A stretch of DNA of 64,000 nucleotides from JAGQIB01 sp041393395 (GTDB lineage: Bacteria > ARS69): the NCBI GenBank assembly GCA_041393395.1, contig JAWKKG010000002.1, positions 248,001 to 312,000 of the forward strand, written 5' to 3'. Shown piece after piece: positions 17,276 through 26,461 of this stretch (the stretch's first letter is position 1; every line of letters starts with the position of its first letter). The position numbers were made by a program, and so were the translations under genes. The notes below the pieces were generated by a model. The model was not told where the DNA came from. It made no database searches and saw only the letters and a program-made list of their open reading frames with translations.

Positions 17276-18016
17276 ATGCGACTCGGAGTGAATGTCGATC
17301 ACGTGGCGACCGTACGCGAGGCGCGTCGCGGTCGGGAGCCCGATCCGGTCACGGCGGCGCTGCTCTGCGAGGAGTCCGGCGCCGATCAGATCACGGTCCA
17401 TCTGCGGGAAGACCGGCGGCATATCCAGGATCGCGACGTCCGGCTGCTGCGCGAGGTCGTGAAGACGACCCTGAACCTGGAGATGGCGGTCAGTGAGGAG
17501 ATCGTGGCCGTCGCGCTCGCCGTCCGCCCCGACACCGCGACGCTCGTCCCCGAGCGACGCGAAGAGCTCACCACCGAGGGCGGCCTGGACGTCGTGTCGG
17601 GATCCGAGCGGATCGCCGGCACCGTGCGGCGTCTGCGCGAGGCCGGGGTGCGGGTGAGCCTGTTCATCGACCCGGATCAGCGGCAAGTCGAGGAAGCGCT
17701 GCGCGTCGGCGCCCAGGCGGTCGAGTTCCACACCGGGCAGTACGCGCATGCGCGCGGCGAGGAGCCGATCCGTGCGGAGCTCGATCGCGTGTCGGATGCG
17801 GCGCGCCTCGCGAGCAAGATCGGACTGGAGCCGCTCGCCGGCCACGGTCTCGACTACCGCAACGTCGTGCCGCTCGCGCAGATCCGGGAGATCGAGGAGG
17901 TCAACATCGGCCACTCGATCGTTTCCCGAGCGGTCATGGTGGGGCTGGCCGAGGCCGTCCGGGAGATGAAGGCGATCCTCCGGTCCGCGCGCTCGGGGCT
18001 CGGCGCCCGGGCCTGA
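17276..18016 (+). CDS. pdxJ: Pyridoxine 5'-phosphate synthase
   Basis: A 246-aa TIM-barrel enzyme that condenses deoxyxylulose-5-phosphate with the PdxA product to make pyridoxine phosphate. Signature stretches are the N-terminal LGVNVDHVATVREAR, the phosphate-binding and catalytic segments QITVHLREDRRHIQD and TLVPERREELTTEGG, FIDPD, EFHTGQYA, and the C-terminal EEVNIGHSIVSRA. All are intact. Together with pdxA it shows that this organism uses the DXP-dependent vitamin B6 route. The gene starts 27 nt after the YibQ-like gene with a GGGGAGG ribosome-binding site, so it is probably in the same transcript. Confidence 0.96.
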   Translation: MRLGVNVDHVATVREARRGREPDPVTAALLCEESGADQITVHLREDRRHIQDRDVRLLREVVKTTLNLEMAVSEEIVAVALAVRPDTATLVPERREELTTEGGLDVVSGSERIAGTVRRLREAGVRVSLFIDPDQRQVEEALRVGAQAVEFHTGQYAHARGEEPIRAELDRVSDAARLASKIGLEPLAGHGLDYRNVVPLAQIREIEEVNIGHSIVSRAVMVGLAEAVREMKAILRSARSGLGARA

Positions 18017-18121
18017 GACGCCCGGCCCCGGCCTCCGGTCGGGGCTCCGTCGGCCGAACCCGAGGTTCTCGCGCGTCGGAGGGGCCTTTCCGGGGCGCCC
18101 CCGGCCGGCGCCATCCCGAAT

Positions 18122-18142
18122 GGGCGGGAACCTGTCCCGCCC
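18122..18142. repeat. Perfect 8-bp hairpin between pdxJ and secD
   Basis: GGGCGGGA (18122-18129) and TCCCGCCC (18135-18142) enclose a 5-nt loop. It lies 105 bp after pdxJ and 60 bp before the secD promoter. There is no T-run, so it could be a Rho-assisted or U-less terminator. An imperfect GC hairpin also lies right after the pdxJ stop (about 18027-18050). Confidence 0.4.
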
Positions 18143-18203
18143 GGCTCCTCGGGCGGCCGTCGCCCGGGGCCGCCTCGCGCGGGGTCCGTTCGCCCGGTCG
18201 GCA

Positions 18204-18232
18204 TTGACACCCGCTGGCGGGGTCCCTACTGT
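18204..18232 (+). promoter_or_regulatory. Strong predicted promoter for secD-secF
   Basis: TTGACA (18204-18209), an exact 17-nt spacer, then TACTGT (18227-18232). The predicted start near 18239 leaves a 50-nt leader before the secD ATG. Confidence 0.7.
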
Positions 18233-18288
18233 CATTGCCCTTGTGGCCAAGTCCGGCAAACCGGTTGGAGAGCGAGGATCGAACCCCC

Positions 18289-19956
18289 ATGAACTTTGGA
18301 ATCCGCACGAGGATCCTGATCGTCCTCGCCGCGCTGGCGGCGTCGATCTTCGTCCTCCTGCCCACCTGGCGGTACTACCGGCTGAGCGCCGACCAGAAGG
18401 CGCAGCTCGATCCGAGCGCGGTGGAGCACCTGAAGTCGCAGGCGCTCCGACTCGGACTGGACCTCCAGGGCGGCATGCACATGGTCCTGGAGCTCGACGA
18501 TTCGAAGGTCGAGGGGGACTACGACAAGAACGACATGATGCAGCGGGCGCTGGAGATCATCCGCAACCGCATCGATCAGTTCGGCGTGACCGAGCCGGTC
18601 GTCCAGGCGGCCGGTGAGAAGCGGATCATCGTGGAGCTCGCCGGTATCGACGATCTCGAGCGCGCTCAGCAGATCATCAGCCAGGCGGCCGTCCTCGAGT
18701 TCAAGATGGTGCGGCCGGGCGCGGAACTGCGCCGGTTGCTGGATCAGGCGGATCAGGAGCTCGCCCGGCACGTCGGCCTCGAGACGGCCGACGCGGGAAG
18801 CGACTCGGCGGCCGTCGCGCCCGTCGAGGATCCGGACCTGCCGGCGTTCGTCGTCGACGCCGTGAAGTCGTCGTCGGGGCACCTGCTGAGCTCGTCGGTC
18901 GTCGTCGTGCCGCGCCAGGGGACGATCGCGGTGAACGAGATCGCCTACGTCGCCGAGACCGATTTCAATCTCGTGGACACGAGCCTCAAGTACCTGGCGG
19001 ACTCGACGCGCGTCATCCCGCGCGACGTGCAGTTCGCCTGGGGCTCCGACGTCCTGAACGACGGTGCCGGGAACCGGATCCGGTACCTGTATCTGCTGAC
19101 GGCGCGCCCGGAGCTGACCGGCGGCGATCTCGAGTCGGCCCGTCCGCAGCCGGACAACTCGTCGAACATCGGCGGCAACTTCCTCGTGGAGTTCGACCTC
19201 ACGCGGAACGGTCGTCGCCTGTTCAGCCGGACGACCGGCGACAACGTCGGCAAGCTGATGGCGATCGTGCTCGACGGGCGAGTGAAGTCCGCGCCCGAGA
19301 TCCAGCAGAAGATCCGGGCCGGCACCGCCAGCATCACCGGCCGCTTCACCACGCAGGAAGCCACGGACCTCGCGATCGTGCTGCGCGCGGGCGCGCTCCC
19401 GGTGCCGATCGTCATCGAGGAGCAGCGCGGCGTCGGTCCGTCCCTCGGCCACGACTCGATCACGCTGGGGCGCCGGGCGATCCTGTTCGGCTTCGTGGCG
19501 GTTCTCGTGTTCATGGCGATCTACTACCGCGCGGCGGGACTGATCGCCGTGGTGGCGCTGCTGCTGAACCTGCTCCTGATGCTCGCCGCCCTGGTCCTGC
19601 TCGGCGCGGTACTCACGTTGCCGGGACTTGCCGGCTTCGTGCTCACCGTGGGTATGGCGGTGGACGCGAACGTGCTCATCTACGAACGCATCCGGGAAGA
19701 GCTCCGCAGCGGCCAGACGTTCCGCAACGCGCTGAGTCGCGGCTACGATCGCGCCTTCCGCACGATTCTCGATGCGAACATGACCACGCTGTTCACGGCA
19801 CTCGCTCTTCTCTGGTTCGGCACCGGTCCGATCAAGGGATTCGCGGTGACCCTCTCCATCGGAATCGTCATCAGCATGTTCACGGCTCTGTTCGTGACCC
19901 GTTTGATCTTCGACCTCCTGACCCGCAGCGGCGGTGTCCGGAGCCTTCCCGTCTAG
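18289..19956 (+). CDS. secD: Protein translocase subunit SecD
   Basis: A 555-aa membrane protein that uses the proton gradient with SecF to pull secreted proteins out of the Sec channel. There is an N-terminal membrane segment (residues 7-24), then the P1 periplasmic domain beginning with LGLDLQGGMHMVLELD. Five C-terminal membrane segments begin near residue 400 and include the conserved GMAVDANVLIYERIREE. The periplasmic region between the P1 base and head contains an extra acidic stretch around residues 165-190 (TADAGSDSAAVAPVEDP type), a bit longer than in E. coli-like compact homologues. The ATG at 18289 is preferred over an upstream ATG because it begins right before the membrane segment. 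secF follows 18 nt downstream. Confidence 0.95.
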   Translation: MNFGIRTRILIVLAALAASIFVLLPTWRYYRLSADQKAQLDPSAVEHLKSQALRLGLDLQGGMHMVLELDDSKVEGDYDKNDMMQRALEIIRNRIDQFGVTEPVVQAAGEKRIIVELAGIDDLERAQQIISQAAVLEFKMVRPGAELRRLLDQADQELARHVGLETADAGSDSAAVAPVEDPDLPAFVVDAVKSSSGHLLSSSVVVVPRQGTIAVNEIAYVAETDFNLVDTSLKYLADSTRVIPRDVQFAWGSDVLNDGAGNRIRYLYLLTARPELTGGDLESARPQPDNSSNIGGNFLVEFDLTRNGRRLFSRTTGDNVGKLMAIVLDGRVKSAPEIQQKIRAGTASITGRFTTQEATDLAIVLRAGALPVPIVIEEQRGVGPSLGHDSITLGRRAILFGFVAVLVFMAIYYRAAGLIAVVALLLNLLLMLAALVLLGAVLTLPGLAGFVLTVGMAVDANVLIYERIREELRSGQTFRNALSRGYDRAFRTILDANMTTLFTALALLWFGTGPIKGFAVTLSIGIVISMFTALFVTRLIFDLLTRSGGVRSLPV

Positions 19957-19974
19957 GGGAAGAGGAGCGCCTCG

Positions 19975-20916
19975 ATGCAGTTCCTGAGCGAAACCAACAT
20001 CGATTTCATCAGCAAGCGCGGGATCGCGGCGACGCTCTCGCTGCTGCTGATTCTGGCGGGGCTCGCCTCGCTCGCGATCCACAAGGGACCGAAGTACTCG
20101 ATCGACTTCACGGGCGGCTCCCTCGTGCAGGTGCAGTTCACCGAGTCCGTGCCCACGGACGAGGTCCGGCAGGTCCTGTCGGACGCGGGGATCCCGAACG
20201 CGGAGATCGTCCGGTTCGGGGAGGAGAACGAGAAGCTCATCCGGATCCCGGACACGGGCGCCGGCAGCGAATCGATGGACAAGGCGACCGATGCCCTCCA
20301 GGCGCGCTGGCCCGACCTGGACCTCCGCCGCGAGGAGACCGTCGGTCCCAAGATCGGAAGCGAGCTGCGCAGCTCCGCGCTCCAGGCGATCATCCTGTCG
20401 CTCGTCCTGATCCTGGCCTACGTCACGGTCCGGTTCGAGTTCCGGTTCGCGGTGGCGTCGATCATCGCGCTCGTGCACGACGTGCTGATCACGCTCGGGG
20501 TGTTCAGCATCGTGGGCCACGAGATCTCGCTCGCGGTCGTGGCGGCGTTCCTCACGATCGTGGGTTACTCGCTGAACGACACGATCGTGGTGTTCGACCG
20601 GATCCGGGAGAACCTGCGCGTGCCGGGCCGCGAGGACTACGACACGATCCTGAACCGCAGCATCAATCAGTCGCTGTCGCGGACGATCATCACGTCGGGC
20701 ACCACGCTGCTCGTGCTCGTGGTCCTGTACTTCTTCGGCGGCGAGGTGCTGAAGGATTTCGCGTTCGCGCTGATCGTGGGCATCGTCGTGGGTACGTACT
20801 CGTCGATCTACGTCGCCACTCCGATCCTCGTGGAGTGGGAGCGGCGCGCGCCGCGTCGCTCGAAGCCCGGGAAGGGCAAGGGCAAGGGCTCGCGCACCGC
20901 GGTGGCGGCGAAGTAG
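19975..20916 (+). CDS. secF: Protein translocase subunit SecF
   Basis: A 313-aa partner of SecD. An N-terminal membrane segment (ATLSLLLILAGLASLAI) is followed by the SecF signature YSIDFTGGSLVQVQF. A short periplasmic domain and five further membrane segments come next, with the conserved VGYSLNDTIVVFDRIREN and ILNRSINQSLSRTI. The C-terminal tail is very basic (KGKGKGSRTAVAAK), which fits a cytoplasmic end. AGGGGAAGAGG upstream gives a good ribosome-binding site. A large hairpin follows the stop codon. Confidence 0.95.
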   Translation: MQFLSETNIDFISKRGIAATLSLLLILAGLASLAIHKGPKYSIDFTGGSLVQVQFTESVPTDEVRQVLSDAGIPNAEIVRFGEENEKLIRIPDTGAGSESMDKATDALQARWPDLDLRREETVGPKIGSELRSSALQAIILSLVLILAYVTVRFEFRFAVASIIALVHDVLITLGVFSIVGHEISLAVVAAFLTIVGYSLNDTIVVFDRIRENLRVPGREDYDTILNRSINQSLSRTIITSGTTLLVLVVLYFFGGEVLKDFAFALIVGIVVGTYSSIYVATPILVEWERRAPRRSKPGKGKGKGSRTAVAAK

Positions 20917-20934
20917 CCTCCCTCGCCTCCCGGG

Positions 20935-20981
20935 GCGGCCCGCCTCAAGTCGGCTTCGGCCAACGACTTGCGGCGGGCCGC
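20935..20981 (+). terminator. Large near-perfect hairpin after secF, without U-tract
   Basis: The outer stem GCGGCCCGCC (20935-20944) pairs with GGCGGGCCGC (20972-20981). The inner stem CAAGTCG (20946-20952) pairs with CGACTTG (20964-20970), with one T/C mismatch between stems and an 11-nt loop. It begins 18 nt after the secF stop and ends one base before the -35 of the next promoter. It lacks a T-run, so its role as a terminator is inferred; an operator or attenuator is an alternative. Confidence 0.5.
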
Positions 20982-20982
20982 G

Positions 20983-21012
20983 TTGACCCCTCCCGGCTCC
21001 CGTGCCTATCAT
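20983..21012 (+). promoter_or_regulatory. Predicted promoter for the secreted NTF2-like protein and histidine kinase
   Basis: TTGACC (20983-20988), an 18-nt spacer, then TATCAT (21007-21012). The start near 21019 leaves a leader of about 50 nt. Confidence 0.6.
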
Positions 21013-21070
21013 TGGGTACGATCCGTGGCGCAGACCCGCCGTCGGACCGCTGCGCCTGGGGAGGCACTGG

Positions 21071-21589
21071 ATGATCCCGCGAATGTTCGCTCCTCTCGCT
21101 CTCGGCCTGTTGCTCCTGGCCCCGGCCGCCGTCCCGGCGACGGAGGCGGAGGGCGACTCCGGCGTGGCCCGGGAGGACCTCGACCCGGGCGTCAGTCGCG
21201 CCGACCTGCCGGAGGCGACCGGCGGCCCGCTCGCGGTCTTCGCGGAGGTGGAGCGCGCCTGGGTCGACGGCGACGTCGACGGACTGGTAGCGCTGCTCGA
21301 TCCCGAGGAGAAGGTGAGCCTCTCGTTCAGCCGCAGCGGCCCCCGCGGCGGCTGGTTCAACGGCGACCAGGCCTACTACCTGCTGAAGGACATGTTCGAG
21401 TTCTCGCAGACCGAGTTCTTCGAGTTCCGCCGCTACTACAACCTGGACTCGGCGGGTCGCTCGCCCTATGCCGTCGCCGGACGTTCCTTTCGCCTGAACG
21501 GCGCCCCCCACGAGGACCAGGTCTACATCTCGCTCCGTCGGCGCGGCGATCACTGGTACGTCGGGGAGATCCGCTCGATCGACCGCTGA
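21071..21589 (+). CDS. Secreted NTF2-like protein
   Basis: A 172-aa protein with a signal peptide (LALGLLLLAPAAVPATEA). An acidic linker is followed by a single alpha+beta domain from about residue 48: helix (PLAVFAEVERAWVDGDVDGLVALL), then FNGDQAYYLLKDMFEF and terminal strands ending HWYVGEIRSID. This matches NTF2-like domains of the kind common in FCB bacteria (DUF4783-like is a tentative label). The ATG at 21071 is chosen because GGGGAGG (21058-21064) lies 6 nt upstream and it gives a clean signal; a GTG farther upstream would lie before the predicted transcript start. It precedes the giant sensor kinase gene by only 13 nt, so it may report to or be controlled with it. There is no catalytic motif. 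Confidence 0.72.
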   Translation: MIPRMFAPLALGLLLLAPAAVPATEAEGDSGVAREDLDPGVSRADLPEATGGPLAVFAEVERAWVDGDVDGLVALLDPEEKVSLSFSRSGPRGGWFNGDQAYYLLKDMFEFSQTEFFEFRRYYNLDSAGRSPYAVAGRSFRLNGAPHEDQVYISLRRRGDHWYVGEIRSIDR

Positions 21590-21602
21590 CGGGAGCCCGG
21601 CC

Positions 21603-24600
21603 GTGAGCCTGCACTGGGGGATCCTCGCCGTTACGCTGGCGGTTGCGGTGGTCCTCGTCCTCCGCCTGCGCCGACGTTTCCGCGCGCCCGATCTCCTGCT
21701 CGCGATCGCCGCGATCGCGGCATTCGGGCTCGAGGGCGTGGTCACGGTGCGCGAGCTCCGCTTCGGGGCGGACTGGCGACGTCTCGCCGAGACCGAGCTC
21801 ACCGCCCGGGCGCGTGGGGTCGTCGAGTTCCTGCAGGATCAAGGCGCGCGCTCCCTCGAGTCCGCGCGTGCCGTGGGACGCGACCCCGACACGCGCGTCC
21901 TGCTGTCCGCCGAGAATCAGCTCGCGCGCACCGCGCGACGTCCCGTCTTCCTCGATCTCATGGATCGCCTGCCGGGCACCGCGACGGCCGGTCTGACGGT
22001 GTACGACCTGCGCGGCGCGCCGCGCGCCTGGTCGGGCTGGTCGCCCACCGCGACCCTCGCACTCGCGCGGGAGCCGAGTCGCACGAAGGAATCGCTCACG
22101 ATCCGACCGGGGAACATCTACACCGTGCTGGAGGCGGTGCATCCGGTCCGGGACGACGCCGGCGACGCGCTCGGCTTCGTGGTGTACCAGGAACCGCTGC
22201 GGGTTCAGTACCCGCTCCAGAATCGCTTCCTCCAAGTGGACGACGTGCTGAGTCGTCTCGAGGGCAGCGGCGGGGTTCGCGCCGACGTCGCGCTGGAGCT
22301 CTCCCTCGACGGCGACGACGATCCGCGCGCGCTGCGCCCCGGCGCACTCAAGCTCTCGGTCACGGAGACGGAGGCGTCCGCGACCGCCGCGATTCTCGCG
22401 ACCGGCGACGTTCCGGTCGGACGAGTCTCCCTCTCCGGACTCTCGCGGCCCCGCCTGCTCGGAGAGCGCCTGCAGCGAGTGGCTACCGTGCGGGCCTGGG
22501 CGCTCGCGATCCTCGCCGCGCTGGTGTGGCTCCGGCTGTGGAGTCGCAGCGGAGACCTGCCGTCGCTGATCGGGCTGCCGGTGCGACTCGCGTTGCTGGT
22601 CGGCGCCCGCTGGGTGCTGCTCGCGAATCCGCCGCGCGGCGGACTGGATCCTCTCGGCGTGTTCGATCCGTCGTGGTTCGCGTCGATCCGGTTCGCCGGA
22701 CTGCTGCGGTCGCCCGGCGACCTGCTGCTCACCGCGATCGCGGCGCTCCTCGCCGCGCGCGAAGCCCGTCGTCTGCTGCTGCAGGCCCGCCCCGCGCTCG
22801 TCCGGCTCGCGACGCGGCGCGTGTGGCTCACGGTGCTGCCCGGACTGGTGCTCGCGATCCTCGTGGGCTCGCTCGTGGGATTCCACTGGACGCGCGTCTT
22901 CGACATCGCCCGCAACGCGAACGTGCCGCTGTTCGGCGGATTCGATCCGTTCACGTCCACGCCCGTCGCCGCGCTGGAGGTGTCGCTGCTGTTCCTCGGC
23001 GCGGGTCTGCTCATCTCGGCGGACGCGCTGGTCTCCACGGCGCTCGCGCTGCTCGCCCGACTGCCGGCCGTCGTGCGCGGACTTCTCGTCGCGGCACTCG
23101 CCGCGTTCGGCTCCGCGGTCAAGGTCCCCTCCGGAGGAGCGTGGTCGGACTTCCTCTGGCCGTTGCCGGCGCTGCTCGCGCTCGCCACGTTCCATGCGCT
23201 GGCTCGACGCTGGCCGCGCCCCGGCGGTACGGCGATCCTCGTCGTCGCGGTGCTGGGCAGCCTCGCGAACTTCGCGCCGCTCTCCAGGGGAATCGACGCG
23301 CGACGTCGGGAGCTCGTGGAGTTGTTCGCGCTCGAGCACACGGAGAGTCCTTCGAACTCGCGGCACTTCCTGCTCGCCACGACGCTCGACCAGATCCAGT
23401 CGTCGTCGGAGCTCGCGGAGGCGCTCGGGGAATCCCCGAGTCCCGAGCACGCGAACCTCGCGTTCGTGCTGTGGGCGCAGAGTCCGCTGCCGAACGTGCA
23501 GGGAGGCTGCTATCTCCGCCTGCTCGACGCGAACGGCCGGGCGTTCTCCACGTTCAGTCTCGGTTTCCCGCCCGAGCTCCGCGTGGTCGAAGGACCGGAT
23601 CAGACGAGTCCGCACTTCCGGCGCGAGGAGATCGGCCCGGATCGCGTCGACGTCTACTCCGACACGATCGGCATCGGGCGGGGAGAGCGCGTGCTCGGTC
23701 GCGTGGAGCTCTCGATGGCGTACTTCGACGATTTCAGCCGGCCGCGCGGAGCGGCCTCGTCCACGCCGGCGCTGTTCACGAATCTCGCGGCCCCGGACGA
23801 GTTCCTGCGCTTCCGTCGCGAGGTGCCGGATCGGGTGGATCGCTACCGCGGCGATCTCCTCGTCTCGTCCACGGATCCCGAGGGCGGACTGGGGCGCGTC
23901 GTGCCGTCGATCATCGTGCAGGCGCTGGCCGGCCCCTCCGTCGGCGGCCGCTGGGTCGAGCGCCGCATCGGCGGGCACCTGTACGACGTGTACTGCGTTC
24001 GTGAGCGCGACGGCGAGCTCACGGTCGGGTATCTCACGTTCGGGATCGAGCGCACCGGCTGGCTCGACGCGGCCTCGCTGCTGGCGCGCGCCGGGCTCGT
24101 GACGCTCGTGCTCGCGTCCGGCATGGTGGCGTTCCTCATGGCGTTCGCGTGGGTCGTGCCGGCGTCGTCCTCGGAGCGACTGTCGCTGCCCGCGCTCGGC
24201 TTCCGCGAGCGCGTGATCGGCGGGTTCCTGATCGTTTCTCTCCTGCCGACGGTGTTGCTCGGCTTCGCGGGACGTCGGCTGTTCGTCGACGAGAAGCGTC
24301 GCGAGTTCCAGAGCGCGCTGGAGGAGGATCTGAGGGTCGCGGTGGGACTGCTCGGCCGCCGGCTCTCCGACGCGGCCCGCAACGTCGCGTCGTCGGCCGA
24401 GGTAGCGGGCGTCGTGGCGGACCCCGGGGGCTACCAGGTGCTGTCGAGCCCCGCGTCGGTCGACGGGGTCGTCTTGCTCGCCGCGAACGGGCAGATCCTC
24501 GCGTCGAGTCGATCCGCGAACCTCGACGTCGCGATCGCGGGTGCCGGGGGGGCGCTTCCGTCCGGTGCGACCGAGTTCTTCCGGCGGCGCGGCGCGGAGA

Positions 24601-26336
24601 TCTACGCGTGCGCGACGGTGCCGGTCACGAAGGCGGAGACCGAGACCGGCCGGGGACGGGGCGCGACGGTGCTGACGTTCCAGCGGATCGACGGTCTGCT
24701 CGCGACGGAGCTCGAGCGCCGCACGGGATCGGCGGTCAGCTTCTTCGCGGCCGGCGTGCTCGCCGCGACTTCCAAGCCGGAGCTCTACCAGGCCGAGATC
24801 CTGTCGGATCTGCTCGAGCCGCTCGCGTACCTGAAGGTCGAGCTGGAGGGCGCCCGGCGCACTCTGCTGGAGAGTCGGGTGGGAGCGACGTCGTTCCTCT
24901 CCAGCTACGCTCCGCTGCCGGGCGCGGACGGCGAAGTCGTCGCGACGCTCGCGACGCTCGCTCCGTTCCAGGGCGGGGGGTTGGACCTCGAGGCGTCGTT
25001 GATCCTGTCGCGGATCTACTTCCTGTGCCTCGCGGTCTTCACGGCCGCGATCGCGGCCGCCATCGTGCTCGCGAGCCGCCTCACGCATCCGATCTCCGCG
25101 CTCACGGCGGGCGCCGAGAGTCTCCGGGCCGGAGCGCTGGGTCATCAGATCCGCACGCGCGCGAGCGGCGAGATCGCGCGACTCGTGCGTTCGTTCAACT
25201 CGATGTCCACCCGGCTCGCGGAGTCGGAGGCGCGCGATCGCGAACGTCGCGAGTACATCGAGGCGATCATCCGCCACGTGGGATCGGGGGTCGTGAGCTT
25301 CGACGCGGAGGGTCGGGTCGCGACCGTGAACGACGCGGCCGGTCGCATCCTCGGCGTGGATCCCGCCCGCCTGATCGGACATCGCGAGGCGGACACGGAG
25401 GTGGGGCCCGCGTTCCGCACGCTCCTCGCCGCGGTGGAGCCGGTACGGCGCGGCGAGCGCGAGGAGGTCGTCCACGAAGTCGAGGTCGCGCCGGTCGCGG
25501 GAGAGACGAGCGGGGAATCGACGGGCGAAGAGGGAGAGCTCCGGATGCTGCGCCTCGTGGCCACGCGCCTCGTGGACTCGGAGGGAAACGCGCAGGGTGC
25601 GGTCGCCGTGTTCGAGGATCTCACGGACCTGATCCGGTCCAAGAAGATCACGGCGTGGGCGGAGATGGCGAGACAGGTGGCGCACGAGATCAAGAACCCG
25701 TTGACGCCGATGAAGCTCTCCGCCCAGCACCTGCAGCAGGCCTGGCGAGACCGTCACCCGAAGCTCGAGCAGATCCTCATGGAGTCGACGGACACGATCA
25801 TCGACCGCTGCGAAGCGTTGCGGAGGATCGCGATCGAGTTCTCGGACTATGCGCGGATGCCCGGCCGTCACATTCGCCGGGAGGATCTCGCGGACCTCGT
25901 GCGCGAGGCGCGGCGTCTGTACGGAGACACCGAGGAGCGACAGGTCCGGTTCCAGGTCGCGGTCGGCGACGAGAAGCTCTGGACCCGGGTGGATCGCGAC
26001 GAGGTCATGCGGCTGTTCATCAACCTGTTCGAGAACTCGATCCAGGCGATGCCGAAGGGCGGGCAGCTCGAGGTGGAGGCGGAACGCCGCAACGGCAACG
26101 CGGAGGTCCGGATCCGGGACACGGGGCAGGGCATCTCCCCCGAGAACATGCGGCGGATCTTCGAGCCGAGCTTCTCCACGAAGACGGGCGGCGCGGGTCT
26201 CGGCCTGCCGATCTGCAAGGCGATCATGGAGGACTACGGCGGCACGATCGACATCTCGAGCGAGACCGGGACCGGAACGACCGTGACCCTGCGGTTCCCG
26301 GTCGACGAGACGGGCACCGCCGCTGCGGAGGCGTGA
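21603..26336 (+). CDS. Very large NtrY-like membrane sensor histidine kinase
   Basis: A 1577-aa protein. Residues 1-45 hold the first membrane segments and 45-290 are probably outside the membrane. About 295-530 contain a block of six or more membrane helices. A second extracytoplasmic region runs to about 820, with further helices near 825-890 and at 1137-1160. Then come HAMP (about 1159-1215, LTHPISALTAGAESL), PAS (1220-1330, GSGVVSFDAEG), HisKA with H1361 in HEIKNPLTPMKLSAQ, and an ATPase domain (N box FENSIQAM near 1475, DTGQGIS, GGAGLGLPI). The HEIKNPLTPMKLSAQ box and HAMP-PAS order are typical of NtrY, but NtrY is about half this length. No response regulator lies nearby. GTG start with GGGAG 7 nt upstream. 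The order with the DUF4159/DUF4175 genes suggests a link to envelope biogenesis, which is inference. Confidence 0.85.
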   Translation: MSLHWGILAVTLAVAVVLVLRLRRRFRAPDLLLAIAAIAAFGLEGVVTVRELRFGADWRRLAETELTARARGVVEFLQDQGARSLESARAVGRDPDTRVLLSAENQLARTARRPVFLDLMDRLPGTATAGLTVYDLRGAPRAWSGWSPTATLALAREPSRTKESLTIRPGNIYTVLEAVHPVRDDAGDALGFVVYQEPLRVQYPLQNRFLQVDDVLSRLEGSGGVRADVALELSLDGDDDPRALRPGALKLSVTETEASATAAILATGDVPVGRVSLSGLSRPRLLGERLQRVATVRAWALAILAALVWLRLWSRSGDLPSLIGLPVRLALLVGARWVLLANPPRGGLDPLGVFDPSWFASIRFAGLLRSPGDLLLTAIAALLAAREARRLLLQARPALVRLATRRVWLTVLPGLVLAILVGSLVGFHWTRVFDIARNANVPLFGGFDPFTSTPVAALEVSLLFLGAGLLISADALVSTALALLARLPAVVRGLLVAALAAFGSAVKVPSGGAWSDFLWPLPALLALATFHALARRWPRPGGTAILVVAVLGSLANFAPLSRGIDARRRELVELFALEHTESPSNSRHFLLATTLDQIQSSSELAEALGESPSPEHANLAFVLWAQSPLPNVQGGCYLRLLDANGRAFSTFSLGFPPELRVVEGPDQTSPHFRREEIGPDRVDVYSDTIGIGRGERVLGRVELSMAYFDDFSRPRGAASSTPALFTNLAAPDEFLRFRREVPDRVDRYRGDLLVSSTDPEGGLGRVVPSIIVQALAGPSVGGRWVERRIGGHLYDVYCVRERDGELTVGYLTFGIERTGWLDAASLLARAGLVTLVLASGMVAFLMAFAWVVPASSSERLSLPALGFRERVIGGFLIVSLLPTVLLGFAGRRLFVDEKRREFQSALEEDLRVAVGLLGRRLSDAARNVASSAEVAGVVADPGGYQVLSSPASVDGVVLLAANGQILASSRSANLDVAIAGAGGALPSGATEFFRRRGAEIYACATVPVTKAETETGRGRGATVLTFQRIDGLLATELERRTGSAVSFFAAGVLAATSKPELYQAEILSDLLEPLAYLKVELEGARRTLLESRVGATSFLSSYAPLPGADGEVVATLATLAPFQGGGLDLEASLILSRIYFLCLAVFTAAIAAAIVLASRLTHPISALTAGAESLRAGALGHQIRTRASGEIARLVRSFNSMSTRLAESEARDRERREYIEAIIRHVGSGVVSFDAEGRVATVNDAAGRILGVDPARLIGHREADTEVGPAFRTLLAAVEPVRRGEREEVVHEVEVAPVAGETSGESTGEEGELRMLRLVATRLVDSEGNAQGAVAVFEDLTDLIRSKKITAWAEMARQVAHEIKNPLTPMKLSAQHLQQAWRDRHPKLEQILMESTDTIIDRCEALRRIAIEFSDYARMPGRHIRREDLADLVREARRLYGDTEERQVRFQVAVGDEKLWTRVDRDEVMRLFINLFENSIQAMPKGGQLEVEAERRNGNAEVRIRDTGQGISPENMRRIFEPSFSTKTGGAGLGLPICKAIMEDYGGTIDISSETGTGTTVTLRFPVDETGTAAAEA

Positions 26337-26359
26337 GCCCGCCGGGCGCCCCCGCGGCG

Positions 26360-26376
26360 CGCGGGAGGCTCCCGCG
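26360..26376. repeat. Short GC hairpin after the histidine kinase gene
   Basis: CGCGGGA (26360-26366) and TCCCGCG (26370-26376) with a 3-nt loop, 24 bp after the stop codon and without a T-run. A TATCCT hexamer at 26428-26433 could be a -10 for the DUF4159 gene, but no -35 is seen. Confidence 0.3.
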
Positions 26377-26461
26377 ACGTCGTCGGCGGGCACCCGATCC
26401 GGGAACCGGCCGCCCCCTGGGGGGTGGTATCCTGCACGAATCCGTTCTCCCGGAGGTCGTG

